From NCBI GenBank assembly GCA_018780435.1, contig JADMJS010000188.1, forward strand, positions 1-39,342: a stretch of DNA of 39,342 bases, read 5' to 3'. The notes beneath the pieces were generated by a model. The model worked only from the letters and a program-made list of their open reading frames with translations, ran no database searches and was not told the origin of the DNA. The stretch is from Myxococcales bacterium (GTDB taxonomy: Bacteria > Myxococcota_A > UBA9042 > GCA-2863065). Within the stretch, counting starts at the first letter, position 1. Each line of letters starts with the position of its first letter. Positions 17,895 through 26,140 of the stretch are shown piece after piece. The translations under genes were made by a program, and so were the position numbers.

Positions 17895-20800
17895 ATGGTC
17901 GACCGCTCTCGCCTCATCGCTCTCGCCTTCACACTCTCGATGGCCCTGTCCCTGACGGGCTGCGGCGGGGACGCGACGGGCCCCTCGTCGAGCGCGCCGG
18001 ACACGGTCGCGCCGGCCGATACGTCCGGCGGCGAGACGCAAGTCGGCTTCGACACGCCGTCCCCCATGCCCGATGGGGCGGCCTCGGAGATCAGCCAGCC
18101 GGACACCACCGAGCTGCCCACCGCCGACTTCGGCGAGCCCTGCGCCAAGAACGAAGACTGCGTTGGGGGGTATTGCGTCGATGGCTTCGAGGGCTCCGTC
18201 TGCACCGATGTCTGCCTCGACGGATGCCCAGATGGCTGGGCCTGCCGGTCGGTCGCCAACGCCTTCCCAGACATCGTCTTCGTCTGCGTGCCCATCTCGG
18301 TGCGGCTCTGCCAGCCGTGCACCTCGAACGTCCAGTGTGGCGGCGGGGAATGTCGGGCGATCGGGGGCGACTCGTTCTGCACGACCCCGTGTAACGCCGA
18401 CGTCCCATGCCCGACGGGCTTCGAGTGCCTCATCGGCGAGGCGGGCTCTGCCTCGTACTGCGCGCCCGCGAGCGGGAGCTGCGAATGCACCGCGGCGTCC
18501 GAGGGGCAAGTGCGGCCGTGCGAAGCCATCAACGAATACGGCAAGTGCCTCGGCTTCGAGACGTGTAACGGCGCCGCCGGCTACGGGCCCTGCTCAGCGG
18601 CGACCCCGGCGCTCGAGCTTTGCGACGGGCTCGACAACAACTGCAACGGCCAATACGACGAAGGGAGCGCCGATGGCGACGCGTGTACCGTCACGAACGA
18701 CGTCGGCACGTGTACGGGCGTGCGGACCTGCCTCGGTGCTCAGGGTGAGGTGTGCAGCGCCCGAACGCCCGCCGCCGAGTCCTGCAACTACCTCGACGAC
18801 GACTGCGATGGCCAGACCGACGAGGACATGAAGCAAGGCGAGTTCTACGCCGCCTTCGACCACTGCGGCGCGTGTGGACAGAGCTGCAAGAACGGCTTCC
18901 CGAACGCGACCGCGCGGTGCGGCACGGAGAAGACGCCGCCGCAATGCGTCGTCGAGCAGTGCGATCCCGGCACCTTCCCGCTGAACGAGTATCAGTGTGT
19001 GCCGTTCGCCGCGAAGGTCTGCGAGGCGTGCGTGACCGACGAGAACTGCGGGTTCCCGGGGAGCCGCTGCGTCGAGCTCGCGGACGGGAAGTTCTGCGGT
19101 CAAGCCTGCGCCGTGGACTCCGAGTGCCCCAGCGGCTACGTGTGCCAGAGCCCTGACGGGGGCTCGCTTCAGTGCGTGCCCGAGACGGGCGCGTGCTCTT
19201 GCGACGGGACCAACACCAACCTGCAGCGTGCGTGCGACAAGACCTTCCAATCGCCCGAACCGGGCTCGCCCTTGGTTGTTTGTCCGGGCACCGAATATTG
19301 TCAGGCCGAGGGCTGGAGCGGGTGCCAGGTCCCCGCAGACGCGTGTGACGGCGCCGACAACGACTGCGATGGCACCGTAGACGGGCCGTGGGTCGACGGG
19401 AGCGGGCGTTACGTGACGTCGGCGCACTGCGGCGCGTGCGGCAACAACTGCGCGGCGGCCCAATTCGCAAACGGGACGGGTGCTTGCATGCTGGCCGGCG
19501 TCGTCCCGGTGTGTGCGCTCGAGTGCCTGCCGGGCTTCGCGGACGTGAACTCGAACGACGCGGACGGCTGCGAGTGCCAGTTCCTCGGGAGCACCGACGA
19601 GCCGGACGGCGTCGACCAGAACTGCGACGGGGTCGACGGGGAGATCGGGGCGGCGGTGTTCGTCGCCAAGAACGGCTCCGCGAATGCGGCGGGGACGATC
19701 GACGCCCCGCTCCTCACGATTCAGCAGGGTATCGACAAAGCCGCCGCGACGGGCAAACGCGACGTCTACGTCGCCACGGGCGTCTATCCCGGTGATTTGC
19801 TGCTCGCGGCCGGCGTGCGTGTCTACGGCGGCTATCGGGGCGACTTCCTCGCGCGAAACACCGTCCTCTACGAGACCGCCGTGCTCGGCTCCGGCACGTC
19901 GGCCGAGCGGCCTGCCGCCGTGAACGCCGTGGGTATCGCCGGGCAACCCGGCGACACCCGCTTCGACGGGTTCTCGATCTTCGGGGCCGACACGAGCGCG
20001 GCCGGCCAGAGCTCCTACGCCGTCATGATCGTGGACTCAACCGTGGCGTTCTCGCTGTCGGGTTGTCGCATCTTCGCTGGCGACGGCGGCGACGGGACGC
20101 CGGGATCGGCCGGCGTCTCGGGGGCCACGGGCGTCGTCGGCGGCGACGGCCTCGCGGTCGCCGACGTCGGCAAGGTCACCTGCACCGGCAACCGGGCCGG
20201 GGGTGGCGGCGGGCAGCGTCAGTGTGGTGGGGGTGGCGTGTCGGGCGGCGCGGGCGGGAGCGCGATCTGCCCTGATTTCGACAGCAACACGGCGTCGCCC
20301 GATTGTCCGGACGAGCCCTTCTCGCAGAGCAGCACTGCCGCGGAGCTCGGCAAGGCCGGGCTCGGTCCGTCGCCGGGTGCGGGTGGCCCCGCCGGGTTCG
20401 ACGGCTACATCGATCGGTACTGGGGCCCTTACAACAACTACAACTGCTTCAACGGGAACAACGCGAACTGCGGTTCGTGCCAGAACCCGGCCGAGGGGCT
20501 CCAAGGCGCGCCCGGCGCTCCCGGGTCGGCGGGTGGCGACGGCGCGACGGGTGCGGGGTGCAGCGGCAGCGGCTCAGTCGTGAACAACCGCTTCCAGCCG
20601 GACTTCGCGGCGGGTGGCGGCAACGGTTCCGACGGCAGCGGTGGTGGTGGTGGCGGCGCGGGAGGCGGCGTCGAGACTCTCGACTGCCAGAACCAGAGTG
20701 CGGGCCACTCCGACTTCGGGGGATCCGGCGGTGGTGGTGGCAGCGGCGGCTGTGGGGCCACGGGCGGGACGCCCGGACAAGGCGGCGGCGGCAGCTTCGC

Positions 20801-21215
20801 GGTCTTCGTGTCCTTCTCCAGCCCGCCCGCGTCACTCCCGATCCTCGGCAATAACACCGTGCAACGCGGTCGCGGCGGCCATGGCGGCTTCGGCGGCGCG
20901 GGAGGCACTGGCGGAGCGGCGGGCCCGGGTGGTAAAGGTGGCGCGACCAACCCCGGCGACGCGACGTTCTGCGCCGGCGGGGGTGGCCCCGGCGGCGCGG
21001 GTGGCAACGGTGGGCACGGCGGCGGCGGTGGCGGCGGCTGCGGCGGTCCCAGCTTCGCCATCTTCGTATCGGGAGCCGCCGGGGATCCGGCCTGGACCGC
21101 GAGCACGACCCTCCTCACCGGTGGCGGCGCGGGGCAGGGCGGCCCTGGGGGGCCCAGCATCGGGCAGGTCGGCACGGCGGGAGCTTCAGGTGTCTTTGCG
21201 GTCACGAACTTCTGA
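17895..21215 (+). CDS. Giant glycine-rich lipoprotein with MopE motifs and beta-helix segment
   Basis: A 1106-residue protein, ATG 17895. Signal sequence with lipobox SLTGC (C23), then a Pro/Asp/Ser/Thr-rich linker to about residue 75. Residues 75-580 hold Cys-rich modules and MopE-type motifs (CDGLDNNCNGQYDEG near 243, CNYLDDDCDGQTDED near 297, CDGADNDCDGTVDG near 484). About 585-730 is a DUF1565/pectin-lyase-like right-handed beta-helix (KNGSANAAGTIDAPLLTIQQ, VYVATGVYPGDLLL, GVRVYGGYRGDF). From 730 to the end the protein is dominated by Gly-Gly-X runs and scattered Cys, as in PGRS or collagen-like proteins, interrupted by FAVFVSFSS and FAIFVSGAAG strands. A surface adhesin or matrix role is plausible but inferred. 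The next gene starts within its last 26 nt. Confidence 0.87.
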   Translation: MVDRSRLIALAFTLSMALSLTGCGGDATGPSSSAPDTVAPADTSGGETQVGFDTPSPMPDGAASEISQPDTTELPTADFGEPCAKNEDCVGGYCVDGFEGSVCTDVCLDGCPDGWACRSVANAFPDIVFVCVPISVRLCQPCTSNVQCGGGECRAIGGDSFCTTPCNADVPCPTGFECLIGEAGSASYCAPASGSCECTAASEGQVRPCEAINEYGKCLGFETCNGAAGYGPCSAATPALELCDGLDNNCNGQYDEGSADGDACTVTNDVGTCTGVRTCLGAQGEVCSARTPAAESCNYLDDDCDGQTDEDMKQGEFYAAFDHCGACGQSCKNGFPNATARCGTEKTPPQCVVEQCDPGTFPLNEYQCVPFAAKVCEACVTDENCGFPGSRCVELADGKFCGQACAVDSECPSGYVCQSPDGGSLQCVPETGACSCDGTNTNLQRACDKTFQSPEPGSPLVVCPGTEYCQAEGWSGCQVPADACDGADNDCDGTVDGPWVDGSGRYVTSAHCGACGNNCAAAQFANGTGACMLAGVVPVCALECLPGFADVNSNDADGCECQFLGSTDEPDGVDQNCDGVDGEIGAAVFVAKNGSANAAGTIDAPLLTIQQGIDKAAATGKRDVYVATGVYPGDLLLAAGVRVYGGYRGDFLARNTVLYETAVLGSGTSAERPAAVNAVGIAGQPGDTRFDGFSIFGADTSAAGQSSYAVMIVDSTVAFSLSGCRIFAGDGGDGTPGSAGVSGATGVVGGDGLAVADVGKVTCTGNRAGGGGGQRQCGGGGVSGGAGGSAICPDFDSNTASPDCPDEPFSQSSTAAELGKAGLGPSPGAGGPAGFDGYIDRYWGPYNNYNCFNGNNANCGSCQNPAEGLQGAPGAPGSAGGDGATGAGCSGSGSVVNNRFQPDFAAGGGNGSDGSGGGGGGAGGGVETLDCQNQSAGHSDFGGSGGGGGSGGCGATGGTPGQGGGGSFAVFVSFSSPPASLPILGNNTVQRGRGGHGGFGGAGGTGGAAGPGGKGGATNPGDATFCAGGGGPGGAGGNGGHGGGGGGGCGGPSFAIFVSGAAGDPAWTASTTLLTGGGAGQGGPGGPSIGQVGTAGASGVFAVTNF

Positions 21216-21681
21216 AATCGGCTTGAGGCGTCTGGCCTCTCTCTCCGTGGTGGCGCTCCTGGCCGGCTGTCGCGACGTCCCAACCGAGACGGTCACGTTG
21301 TGCCTGCCCGAGGGGGCTGACTGCGCGGCCTTCCTCACGCGCAACGCGTCTGCGTCGGCCAACGTGGAGCTCGGCCAAGGGCTCTTCGCGGCCCAGTGCG
21401 CGACCTGCCACGGCAAAGACGGGCGCGGGATGGGGCTTCCGGGTCGCGGCGACTTTGGCGACCCGCGCTGGCATCAGGAGTGGTCCGATGCCGACATGGA
21501 CGCGATCGTGACGGCCGGTCGGGGCGGCAAGATGCCGGCATTCCGGCTGTCGCCGGTCGAGCTTCGGAGTGTGGTCCTCTTCGTCCGCAGCCTCGACGAG
21601 AGCCGCGGTAAGGCGGACGCGCCGATCCTCGAGAAGCAAGGGCAGGGGCCCGAGATGGGGCCGATGGAGGCGCCAGAGTGA
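21190..21681 (+). CDS. Lipoprotein c-type cytochrome
   Basis: A 163-residue protein from GTG 21190, with GGGAG 6-7 nt upstream and a 26-nt overlap with the preceding gene. The signal sequence ends in the lipobox ALLAGC (C27). A single heme-binding motif CATCH (C70, C73, H74) is followed by GKDGRGMGLPGRGDF and by M115 in GGKMPAF, the expected sixth ligand, so this is a small class I cytochrome c tethered to a membrane. A helix LSPVELRSVVLFVRSL follows as in the family. It probably shuttles electrons in the periplasm. Its stop overlaps the asparaginase-domain gene as GTGA, so the two are coupled. It could take electrons from a surface or periplasmic donor, but the partner is not identified. Confidence 0.88.
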   Translation: MSLRSRTSEIGLRRLASLSVVALLAGCRDVPTETVTLCLPEGADCAAFLTRNASASANVELGQGLFAAQCATCHGKDGRGMGLPGRGDFGDPRWHQEWSDADMDAIVTAGRGGKMPAFRLSPVELRSVVLFVRSLDESRGKADAPILEKQGQGPEMGPMEAPE

Positions 21682-22208
21682 ACGCGGGGCTGACCAAGAG
21701 GAAGATCGCGATGATCTCGACCGGGGGGACCATCGAGAAGACCTATGACGAGCTCGCCGGCGTGATGCAGAACGCGGTCTCGAACCTCGACGTGATGCTG
21801 GCGAGCCTTCAGCTCCACGGCGTCTCCATCGTGCGCGTGCCGCTGATGAACAAAGACAGCCTCGACATGACGCCGGGCGATCACGAGCTCATCGCTCGGA
21901 CGGCGGGCGCGATGGCCGAAGCCCACGATGGGGTCGTGGTCGTCCATGGCACCGACCGTCTCGCCGTGACCGGCGAGCGCATGGTCGCGCTGCTCGGGCG
22001 GCCGCCGGTCCCCATCGTGCTCACCGGCGCGATGCGTCCTTTCGAGCTTCGCCATTCGGACGCGCTGCAGAACCTCACCGAAGCGCTACTCGCCGTGCAG
22101 ATCGCGCCGCCGGGGGTCTACGTCGCCATGCACAACCACGTGCTGGAGTTCCCTGGCGTCGTGAAGGATCCCCGCCTCGGGACCTTCGTTCGTGCTACCG
22201 CGGGCTAG
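21678..22208 (+). CDS. Asparaginase-domain protein (N-terminal domain only)
   Basis: A 176-residue protein from GTG 21678, overlapping the cytochrome gene by 4 nt. It has the two Thr-containing signatures of L-asparaginases: ISTGGTIEKT (T15) and VVVHGTDRLAVTGE (T92, D93), plus PIVLTGAMRPF and PPGVYVAMHNHV. Canonical asparaginases are about 330 residues with a second domain that completes the tetramer; that domain is absent here. Short asparaginase-domain proteins of this length are known in proteobacteria and are probably complete genes, not truncations, but their activity is unproven. The 3' end overlaps the convergent ferritin-like gene by 14 nt. Confidence 0.82.
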   Translation: MNAGLTKRKIAMISTGGTIEKTYDELAGVMQNAVSNLDVMLASLQLHGVSIVRVPLMNKDSLDMTPGDHELIARTAGAMAEAHDGVVVVHGTDRLAVTGERMVALLGRPPVPIVLTGAMRPFELRHSDALQNLTEALLAVQIAPPGVYVAMHNHVLEFPGVVKDPRLGTFVRATAG

Positions 22209-23016
22209 TCAGTGCCTTGCGCGCGTCGCGACGAACGCGCTTGACGGACGCGACATAGGCCGCTTTGAAGGCGCGAGGTTCGGACACGCCCACGGCCTCA
22301 AGCTCTGACGCATACGCGAGATTACCGAAGAGCCGGAGCTCCCGGTCGTCGACGACGTCGCGGGAGAGCATCCAGCGACACTGCGCTTCGAAGCGAGCCA
22401 GGATGACGTCGTCGCCCGGCCAGTCGATCCACGCGCCTTGAACACCCGCGCGGATGGAGGCTAGCAGGGTCGGCCCAAAGCGGGCGTGGAGCACTTCATC
22501 TTTGGCGATGCTCTGAAGCGTGAGCCGGAAGCCGCTCTTCGGGAGCGCCCGGATGGCGTGACGAACTAGCGCATGCGCCACGACTTCGCCGCACGCGTAC
22601 GTGCCGACGAGCATCTCAAGGAGCTGGTCCTCGAGGGACGCTGAGGTGCGCGATTGCTGGAGCTCCGGCACGTCAAAGGTGACGCCGAGGTTGCCCCCGA
22701 GCGCCTCGATGACGGCGCTGCAGAGATTGGCGTGGCGTTGTTCGTCGAGGAGCATCTGCAGCGAGAGCTCCTGGAGATCCATGGGGGCGTTGAGGTCGAC
22801 GAGGAGGCCGTGGAGCTTCCGCACGATCATGACGCCCACGTACTCGGAGCGTGTCCGGTCGGCCCAGATGCGCACCGCGGCCTCACGCGCGTCCCGCGAG
22901 AGCGGTGGGACCGCGAGGGGCGCGGGTGGCGGCGCGAATCGAGCGAAGACGGGGTCGACGATCCCGGACCGGTCGAAGTCGATGGTCAGGGCGCTGGTCG
23001 CGGCGAGCGAGGTCAC
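22195..23016 (-). CDS. Ferritin-like di-iron protein
   Basis: A 273-residue protein from GTG 23016, which overlaps the stop of the upstream Asp-rich lipoprotein gene as GTGA; the frame is open upstream to 23259, but that region is the lipoprotein gene in another frame. The carboxylate-bridged di-iron signature is complete: E58 (RSEY), E92-x2-H95 (DEQRH), E144 (CGEVV) and E174-x2-H177 (DEVLH), all in predicted long helices. Members include ferritins, rubrerythrins and di-iron oxygenases; length and spacing fit an oxygenase-type or ferritin-like domain protein more than a storage ferritin. No signal peptide is seen. Its tight coupling with a secreted Asp-rich protein suggests a shared pathway (inference). 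Confidence 0.82.
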   Translation of the reverse strand: MTSLAATSALTIDFDRSGIVDPVFARFAPPPAPLAVPPLSRDAREAAVRIWADRTRSEYVGVMIVRKLHGLLVDLNAPMDLQELSLQMLLDEQRHANLCSAVIEALGGNLGVTFDVPELQQSRTSASLEDQLLEMLVGTYACGEVVAHALVRHAIRALPKSGFRLTLQSIAKDEVLHARFGPTLLASIRAGVQGAWIDWPGDDVILARFEAQCRWMLSRDVVDDRELRLFGNLAYASELEAVGVSEPRAFKAAYVASVKRVRRDARKALTSPR

Positions 23017-23738
23017 GCTAGGCGTGCTGCTCGGCGCAATGATCGTAGCGACGGTGCGCGGCGTTCGCGCCCCGATTGGTCGATGCCCACGAAGCCGGGG
23101 ACCGCGCAGCTGGCCGGGCCGGGGCTGCTCGCGGGATCGCAGTAGCAGGGCAAGCCGTTCGGGTCGTATTCCGTCCACACATAGCTGGCCTCGACGAACC
23201 CGCAGCTCAAGGAGGGTACGGCTTCCTCGTTGCACCAGGTCTGAATGGAGCCGTCGCACGGCCCGCCGAGTTGCGGGCCCCCAGGCGTCTGCACGTCGTC
23301 CTCGACGTCACCGGGGTCGACGTCACCGGGGTCCACGTCGTCCGGATCCACATCGACCGGATCCACATCGACCGGGTCCACATCGACCGGGTCCACGTCC
23401 GGCGACTCGATGTCGGTAGTGTCGTCCTGGTCCACGTCCGGCGACTCGATGTCCGTAGGGCCTTGGACTTCATCGTCGACCATCTGCACGTCGTCCAGCG
23501 CTTGGATGTCGTCGTCCACATAGACGTCGTCGTCGAGAACATCGTCGGTGGTCGAGGTGTCATCGAGGCCCCCGTCACTGCCGTCGCTGCTCCCGTCGAC
23601 GGTGTCGTCTTCGGCGTCATCGTCGCTACCGACGTCGTCACTGCTGACGTCGCTCACGGGCGTGATGCTTTCGCCCTCACAGGCGGCGAAGAGGGTGGCG
23701 GCGCCACAGATGAGGATGGGGCTGAAGCGAGTGCGCAT
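23013..23738 (-). CDS. Asp-rich repeat lipoprotein
   Basis: A 241-residue protein from ATG 23738, 4 nt after the upstream parvulin gene. Lipobox LFAAC (C20). Residues about 30-150 are extremely acidic: runs of Asp with Ser/Val/Thr, two copies of a 13-residue TDIESPDVD unit (from about residue 95), then about six VDPVD-type pentads (115-145). The C-terminal part (160-220) has six cysteines (CDGSIQTWCN, LSCGF, PCYCDP, SCAVPG) and would form a small disulfide-bonded head. The acidic repeat could bind calcium or iron or act as an extended spacer. It overlaps the di-iron gene by 4 nt. A long plus-strand reading across the repeat is an artefact of the low-complexity codons. Confidence 0.82.
   Translation of the reverse strand: MRTRFSPILICGAATLFAACEGESITPVSDVSSDDVGSDDDAEDDTVDGSSDGSDGGLDDTSTTDDVLDDDVYVDDDIQALDDVQMVDDEVQGPTDIESPDVDQDDTTDIESPDVDPVDVDPVDVDPVDVDPDDVDPGDVDPGDVEDDVQTPGGPQLGGPCDGSIQTWCNEEAVPSLSCGFVEASYVWTEYDPNGLPCYCDPASSPGPASCAVPGFVGIDQSGRERRAPSLRSLRRAARLA
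23304..23396 (-). repeat. Tandem 15-bp coding repeats (VDPVD pentads)
   Basis: About six direct repeats of 15 bp encode Val-Asp-Pro-x-Asp. The first three are almost identical in DNA, the later ones vary at position 4 of the pentad (Val, Asp, Gly). The near identity of the early copies suggests recent expansion by slippage. Confidence 0.8.
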
Positions 23739-23742
23739 GGGA

Positions 23743-24717
23743 CTACTTGACCTCGACGTGGTGGGAGAGGCGGAGCTCGTTCATGAAGCTGTCGTAAGCC
23801 GCCATGCGATTGTCGAGCTCCTGCGTCATTCGTATGCATCGTTTGACGCGTTGGGCGTCGGGGAGGGGGACGCGTCGGCGTTCGGCGATTCGAATGATCT
23901 GAAAACCGAAGCGGGTCTGGACGACCTTGGAGACCTCCCCGGTCGGCACGTCGAAGGCGGCCCGCTCGAACTCGGGGTCGAACTCGCAACGCCCGAACCA
24001 GCCGAGGTCGCCGTCCGCGGCTTGTTCTTCGCCGTACTGGGCCGCGAGCTCCTGGAAAGGCACCGTGCCGTTGGCGGCGAGCTCGCGCACCCGCTCGGCG
24101 CGTTCGGCGAGCTCCCGGAGCTGATCTGGGGTCCCGATCGCGGGGACCTTGATCTGGATGTGCCAGGCGCGGACCTGTTCGAAGGTGGTGCCGCCTTCGG
24201 TCTCGCGCAGGAACTGGCGTTCGACGTCGTCCTGGCTCGGGCGGATGCGGGGCGCGAGGCGCAATGAGAGCACCTGCGTGCGCAACATCTCTTTCTCGAC
24301 GTGTTCGGTGTAGGCCGAGAGCGTCGGGAAGCCTTGCTGCTGAATGGCGGCGAGTAGCTGCGTGTCGTCCCACCCGTTCTCGGCCTTGATGCCGGCGAGG
24401 TGGTCCGCGACGTCTTCCGGCGTCACGCGGAGCTCGAGCTTGCCGGCCTCTTCCTGGAGGAGGATGCCGCTTATCTGTTCGTCGAGGACTTGCTTCCGCT
24501 TATCGGCGTACCACTTCTCGCGCTCGGCGTCGTCGACGATGGCGCTCGCTTGCACCGCGAAGGGGCGGAGGGCGCGCTCGAGCTCGTAGCGGGTGATGAC
24601 CTTCGAGTCGACGGTCGCTTCGACGCGGTCGAGCAGCACATAACCCTGGGGGAGGCCGGACTTGGCGGGAGGGGCACCGCTGAGGGTGACCGCGATGGCG
24701 GCGGCGAGGGAGATCAT
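23743..24717 (-). CDS. SurA-like periplasmic peptidylprolyl isomerase
   Basis: A 324-residue protein with a signal sequence (residues 1-20), an N-terminal SurA-type chaperone region (VDSKVITRYELERALRP, then QVLDEQISGILLQEEAGKL and TPEDVADHLAGIKAENGW) and one parvulin domain at about 178-285 (VRAWHIQIKVP, FQELAAQYGEEQAADGDLGW, VPTGEVSKVVQTRFGFQIIRI). The typical parvulin signature of His in the first strand, the GDLGW turn and the GFQIIRI final strand are all visible. E. coli SurA has two parvulin domains; single-domain forms are common in this phylum. It assists folding of outer-membrane or exported proteins. It follows a second parvulin gene by 47 bp and precedes the Asp-rich lipoprotein gene by 4 bp. 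Confidence 0.9.
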   Translation of the reverse strand: MISLAAAIAVTLSGAPPAKSGLPQGYVLLDRVEATVDSKVITRYELERALRPFAVQASAIVDDAEREKWYADKRKQVLDEQISGILLQEEAGKLELRVTPEDVADHLAGIKAENGWDDTQLLAAIQQQGFPTLSAYTEHVEKEMLRTQVLSLRLAPRIRPSQDDVERQFLRETEGGTTFEQVRAWHIQIKVPAIGTPDQLRELAERAERVRELAANGTVPFQELAAQYGEEQAADGDLGWFGRCEFDPEFERAAFDVPTGEVSKVVQTRFGFQIIRIAERRRVPLPDAQRVKRCIRMTQELDNRMAAYDSFMNELRLSHHVEVK

Positions 24718-24764
24718 GGGGGCACTCTCCGGGATTCGAGCGGCTGTCGCAACTCGAGATGATG

Positions 24765-26027
24765 TTACGGGGCCACGGCCTTCACACGTCCGCGCTCGTC
24801 GAGCTGACCTTGGGCGCCCGGCGGCAGCTCAACTCGTTTGGTGGCGCTGTTGGGCAGCTGCTCGGGGGCGTCGCCGATGCGTTGGCGCGGTTCGCGTCGC
24901 AGGAGCTTGCCGGGCGGGGTCATGGGTTTCCGAGGCACCCGAGGCGGCGCCGCCACGGACTTGCCATCGCCGCGCCTCGGGATGGCGATGGTGGTCGTGT
25001 CGACGAGGGTGAGGGCCTTCTCATCGATCTCGACCTTGGCCGTCGACCGGAGCTTGGCGATGAACGCGTCACGCGCCTCGTCCTGATTCTGACGGAGCAG
25101 GATCGCGGTGATGTGCCGCTTCGCGTCCTCGAGGCTACGCTCCGAGGGCGGGCGACGGTCCGCCACGAACACGAGGTGGAACGCGCCGTCGGCTTCGATG
25201 ACCTTCGACAAGGAGCCGGGCGCCCCGAGGGCGTATCCCGCGTCGACGACCGCTTTCGGCGCTCGAACCGGCGCGCCGGCCACCGGCTTCTCCACGTTGC
25301 CGTCACGGTCGACAAACCCGAAGTCACCGCTTCGGGTGACCGTGGCGTCGTCTTTCGAAAAACGACGAGCGAAGTCGCCGACTACGACCCGCGCTTTGGC
25401 CTTGTCGGCCGCGATGGCCGCCTCGAGCTCACTCTGGAGCCGGTCGGCTTCGGCGCGCGAGTCGAGCTTGATGGTGCTCAGCTCCAGCAGCTCCTTCTGA
25501 ACGAACTCGGTCTTGTGGTTTTCGTAGTAGCGCTCCACTTCGGCGTCGGTGACCGGGGTCGCCAGCGCCAACTTGGGTACCTCCGTCGCGAGAAAGCGCT
25601 CCACGAGCGCCTGCTTGGCCGCGAGCACCACCGGGGCTTCAGTCGCGTACCCGCGCCGTTGCGCTTCCGCCGCCACGAGCTCGAAGTCCACGAGCGACTT
25701 CAAGAACTCGACCTTCTTGTCGAAGCTCGCGTACTGCGACCGCGCCAACGACGACTGCGAGGCGAACTCTTTCTCCACGTCGCCGAGCGTGATGACCCGG
25801 TCGCCGAGCTTGGCCACCACCAACGCACGCTCGTCGTCCGTCAGCTTGCGGCCGGTCCCCTCGGCGGGTTCACCGGACTCGCCCGCCGCGGTCGCCGCCG
25901 CCAGCGACGTCACTCGGGCGCGCGCTTCCGCTTGCCGTTGTTCGTCCGACGGGCGCTCGGGCTTGCACCCGCTGAACGCGATGAGCGCAGCAACGACGCC
26001 AGCGACGGGAGCAGACAAAGACGGCAT
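24765..26027 (-). CDS. Parvulin-type peptidylprolyl isomerase lipoprotein (PrsA/PpiD-like)
   Basis: A 420-residue protein from ATG 26027 with GGAGG 8 nt upstream (GTG 26030 directly before is an alternative). The lipobox IAFSGC (C21) makes it a lipoprotein. A helical chaperone region (about 60-190) with VVAKLGDRVITLGDVEKEFA and VTDAEVERYYENHKTEF is of the SurA_N/PrsA type. The parvulin domain (about 195-310) contains LLELSTIKLDS, FARRFSKDDATVTRSGDFGF, APGSLSKVIEADGAFHLVFVADRR. The first strand has Ser in place of the usual active-site His, so isomerase activity may be reduced. The last 100 residues are basic and Pro-rich. It is the first of two consecutive parvulin genes, which would act together on exported proteins. 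Confidence 0.87.
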   Translation of the reverse strand: MPSLSAPVAGVVAALIAFSGCKPERPSDEQRQAEARARVTSLAAATAAGESGEPAEGTGRKLTDDERALVVAKLGDRVITLGDVEKEFASQSSLARSQYASFDKKVEFLKSLVDFELVAAEAQRRGYATEAPVVLAAKQALVERFLATEVPKLALATPVTDAEVERYYENHKTEFVQKELLELSTIKLDSRAEADRLQSELEAAIAADKAKARVVVGDFARRFSKDDATVTRSGDFGFVDRDGNVEKPVAGAPVRAPKAVVDAGYALGAPGSLSKVIEADGAFHLVFVADRRPPSERSLEDAKRHITAILLRQNQDEARDAFIAKLRSTAKVEIDEKALTLVDTTTIAIPRRGDGKSVAAPPRVPRKPMTPPGKLLRREPRQRIGDAPEQLPNSATKRVELPPGAQGQLDERGRVKAVAP

Positions 26028-26140
26028 CACGAGGACCTCCGGAGGTGGTCCGCGCCATCGATGAAGGAGGGCGCGCGACGTTCCGCGGACGTGTTACCGC
26101 TTGCCGGCCGCGCTTTCAACCCAAAGCGCCCTACGCGGGC

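Noticed and set aside
18594..19946. A 450-codon minus-strand frame inside the glycine-rich lipoprotein gene
   Set aside because: Arg/Val/Ala-rich antisense of a gene with a clear lipobox and MopE motifs.
23304..23396. Short tandem repeats considered as a CRISPR array
   Set aside because: Period is 15 bp with no spacers, and the repeats keep the reading frame of a lipoprotein gene.
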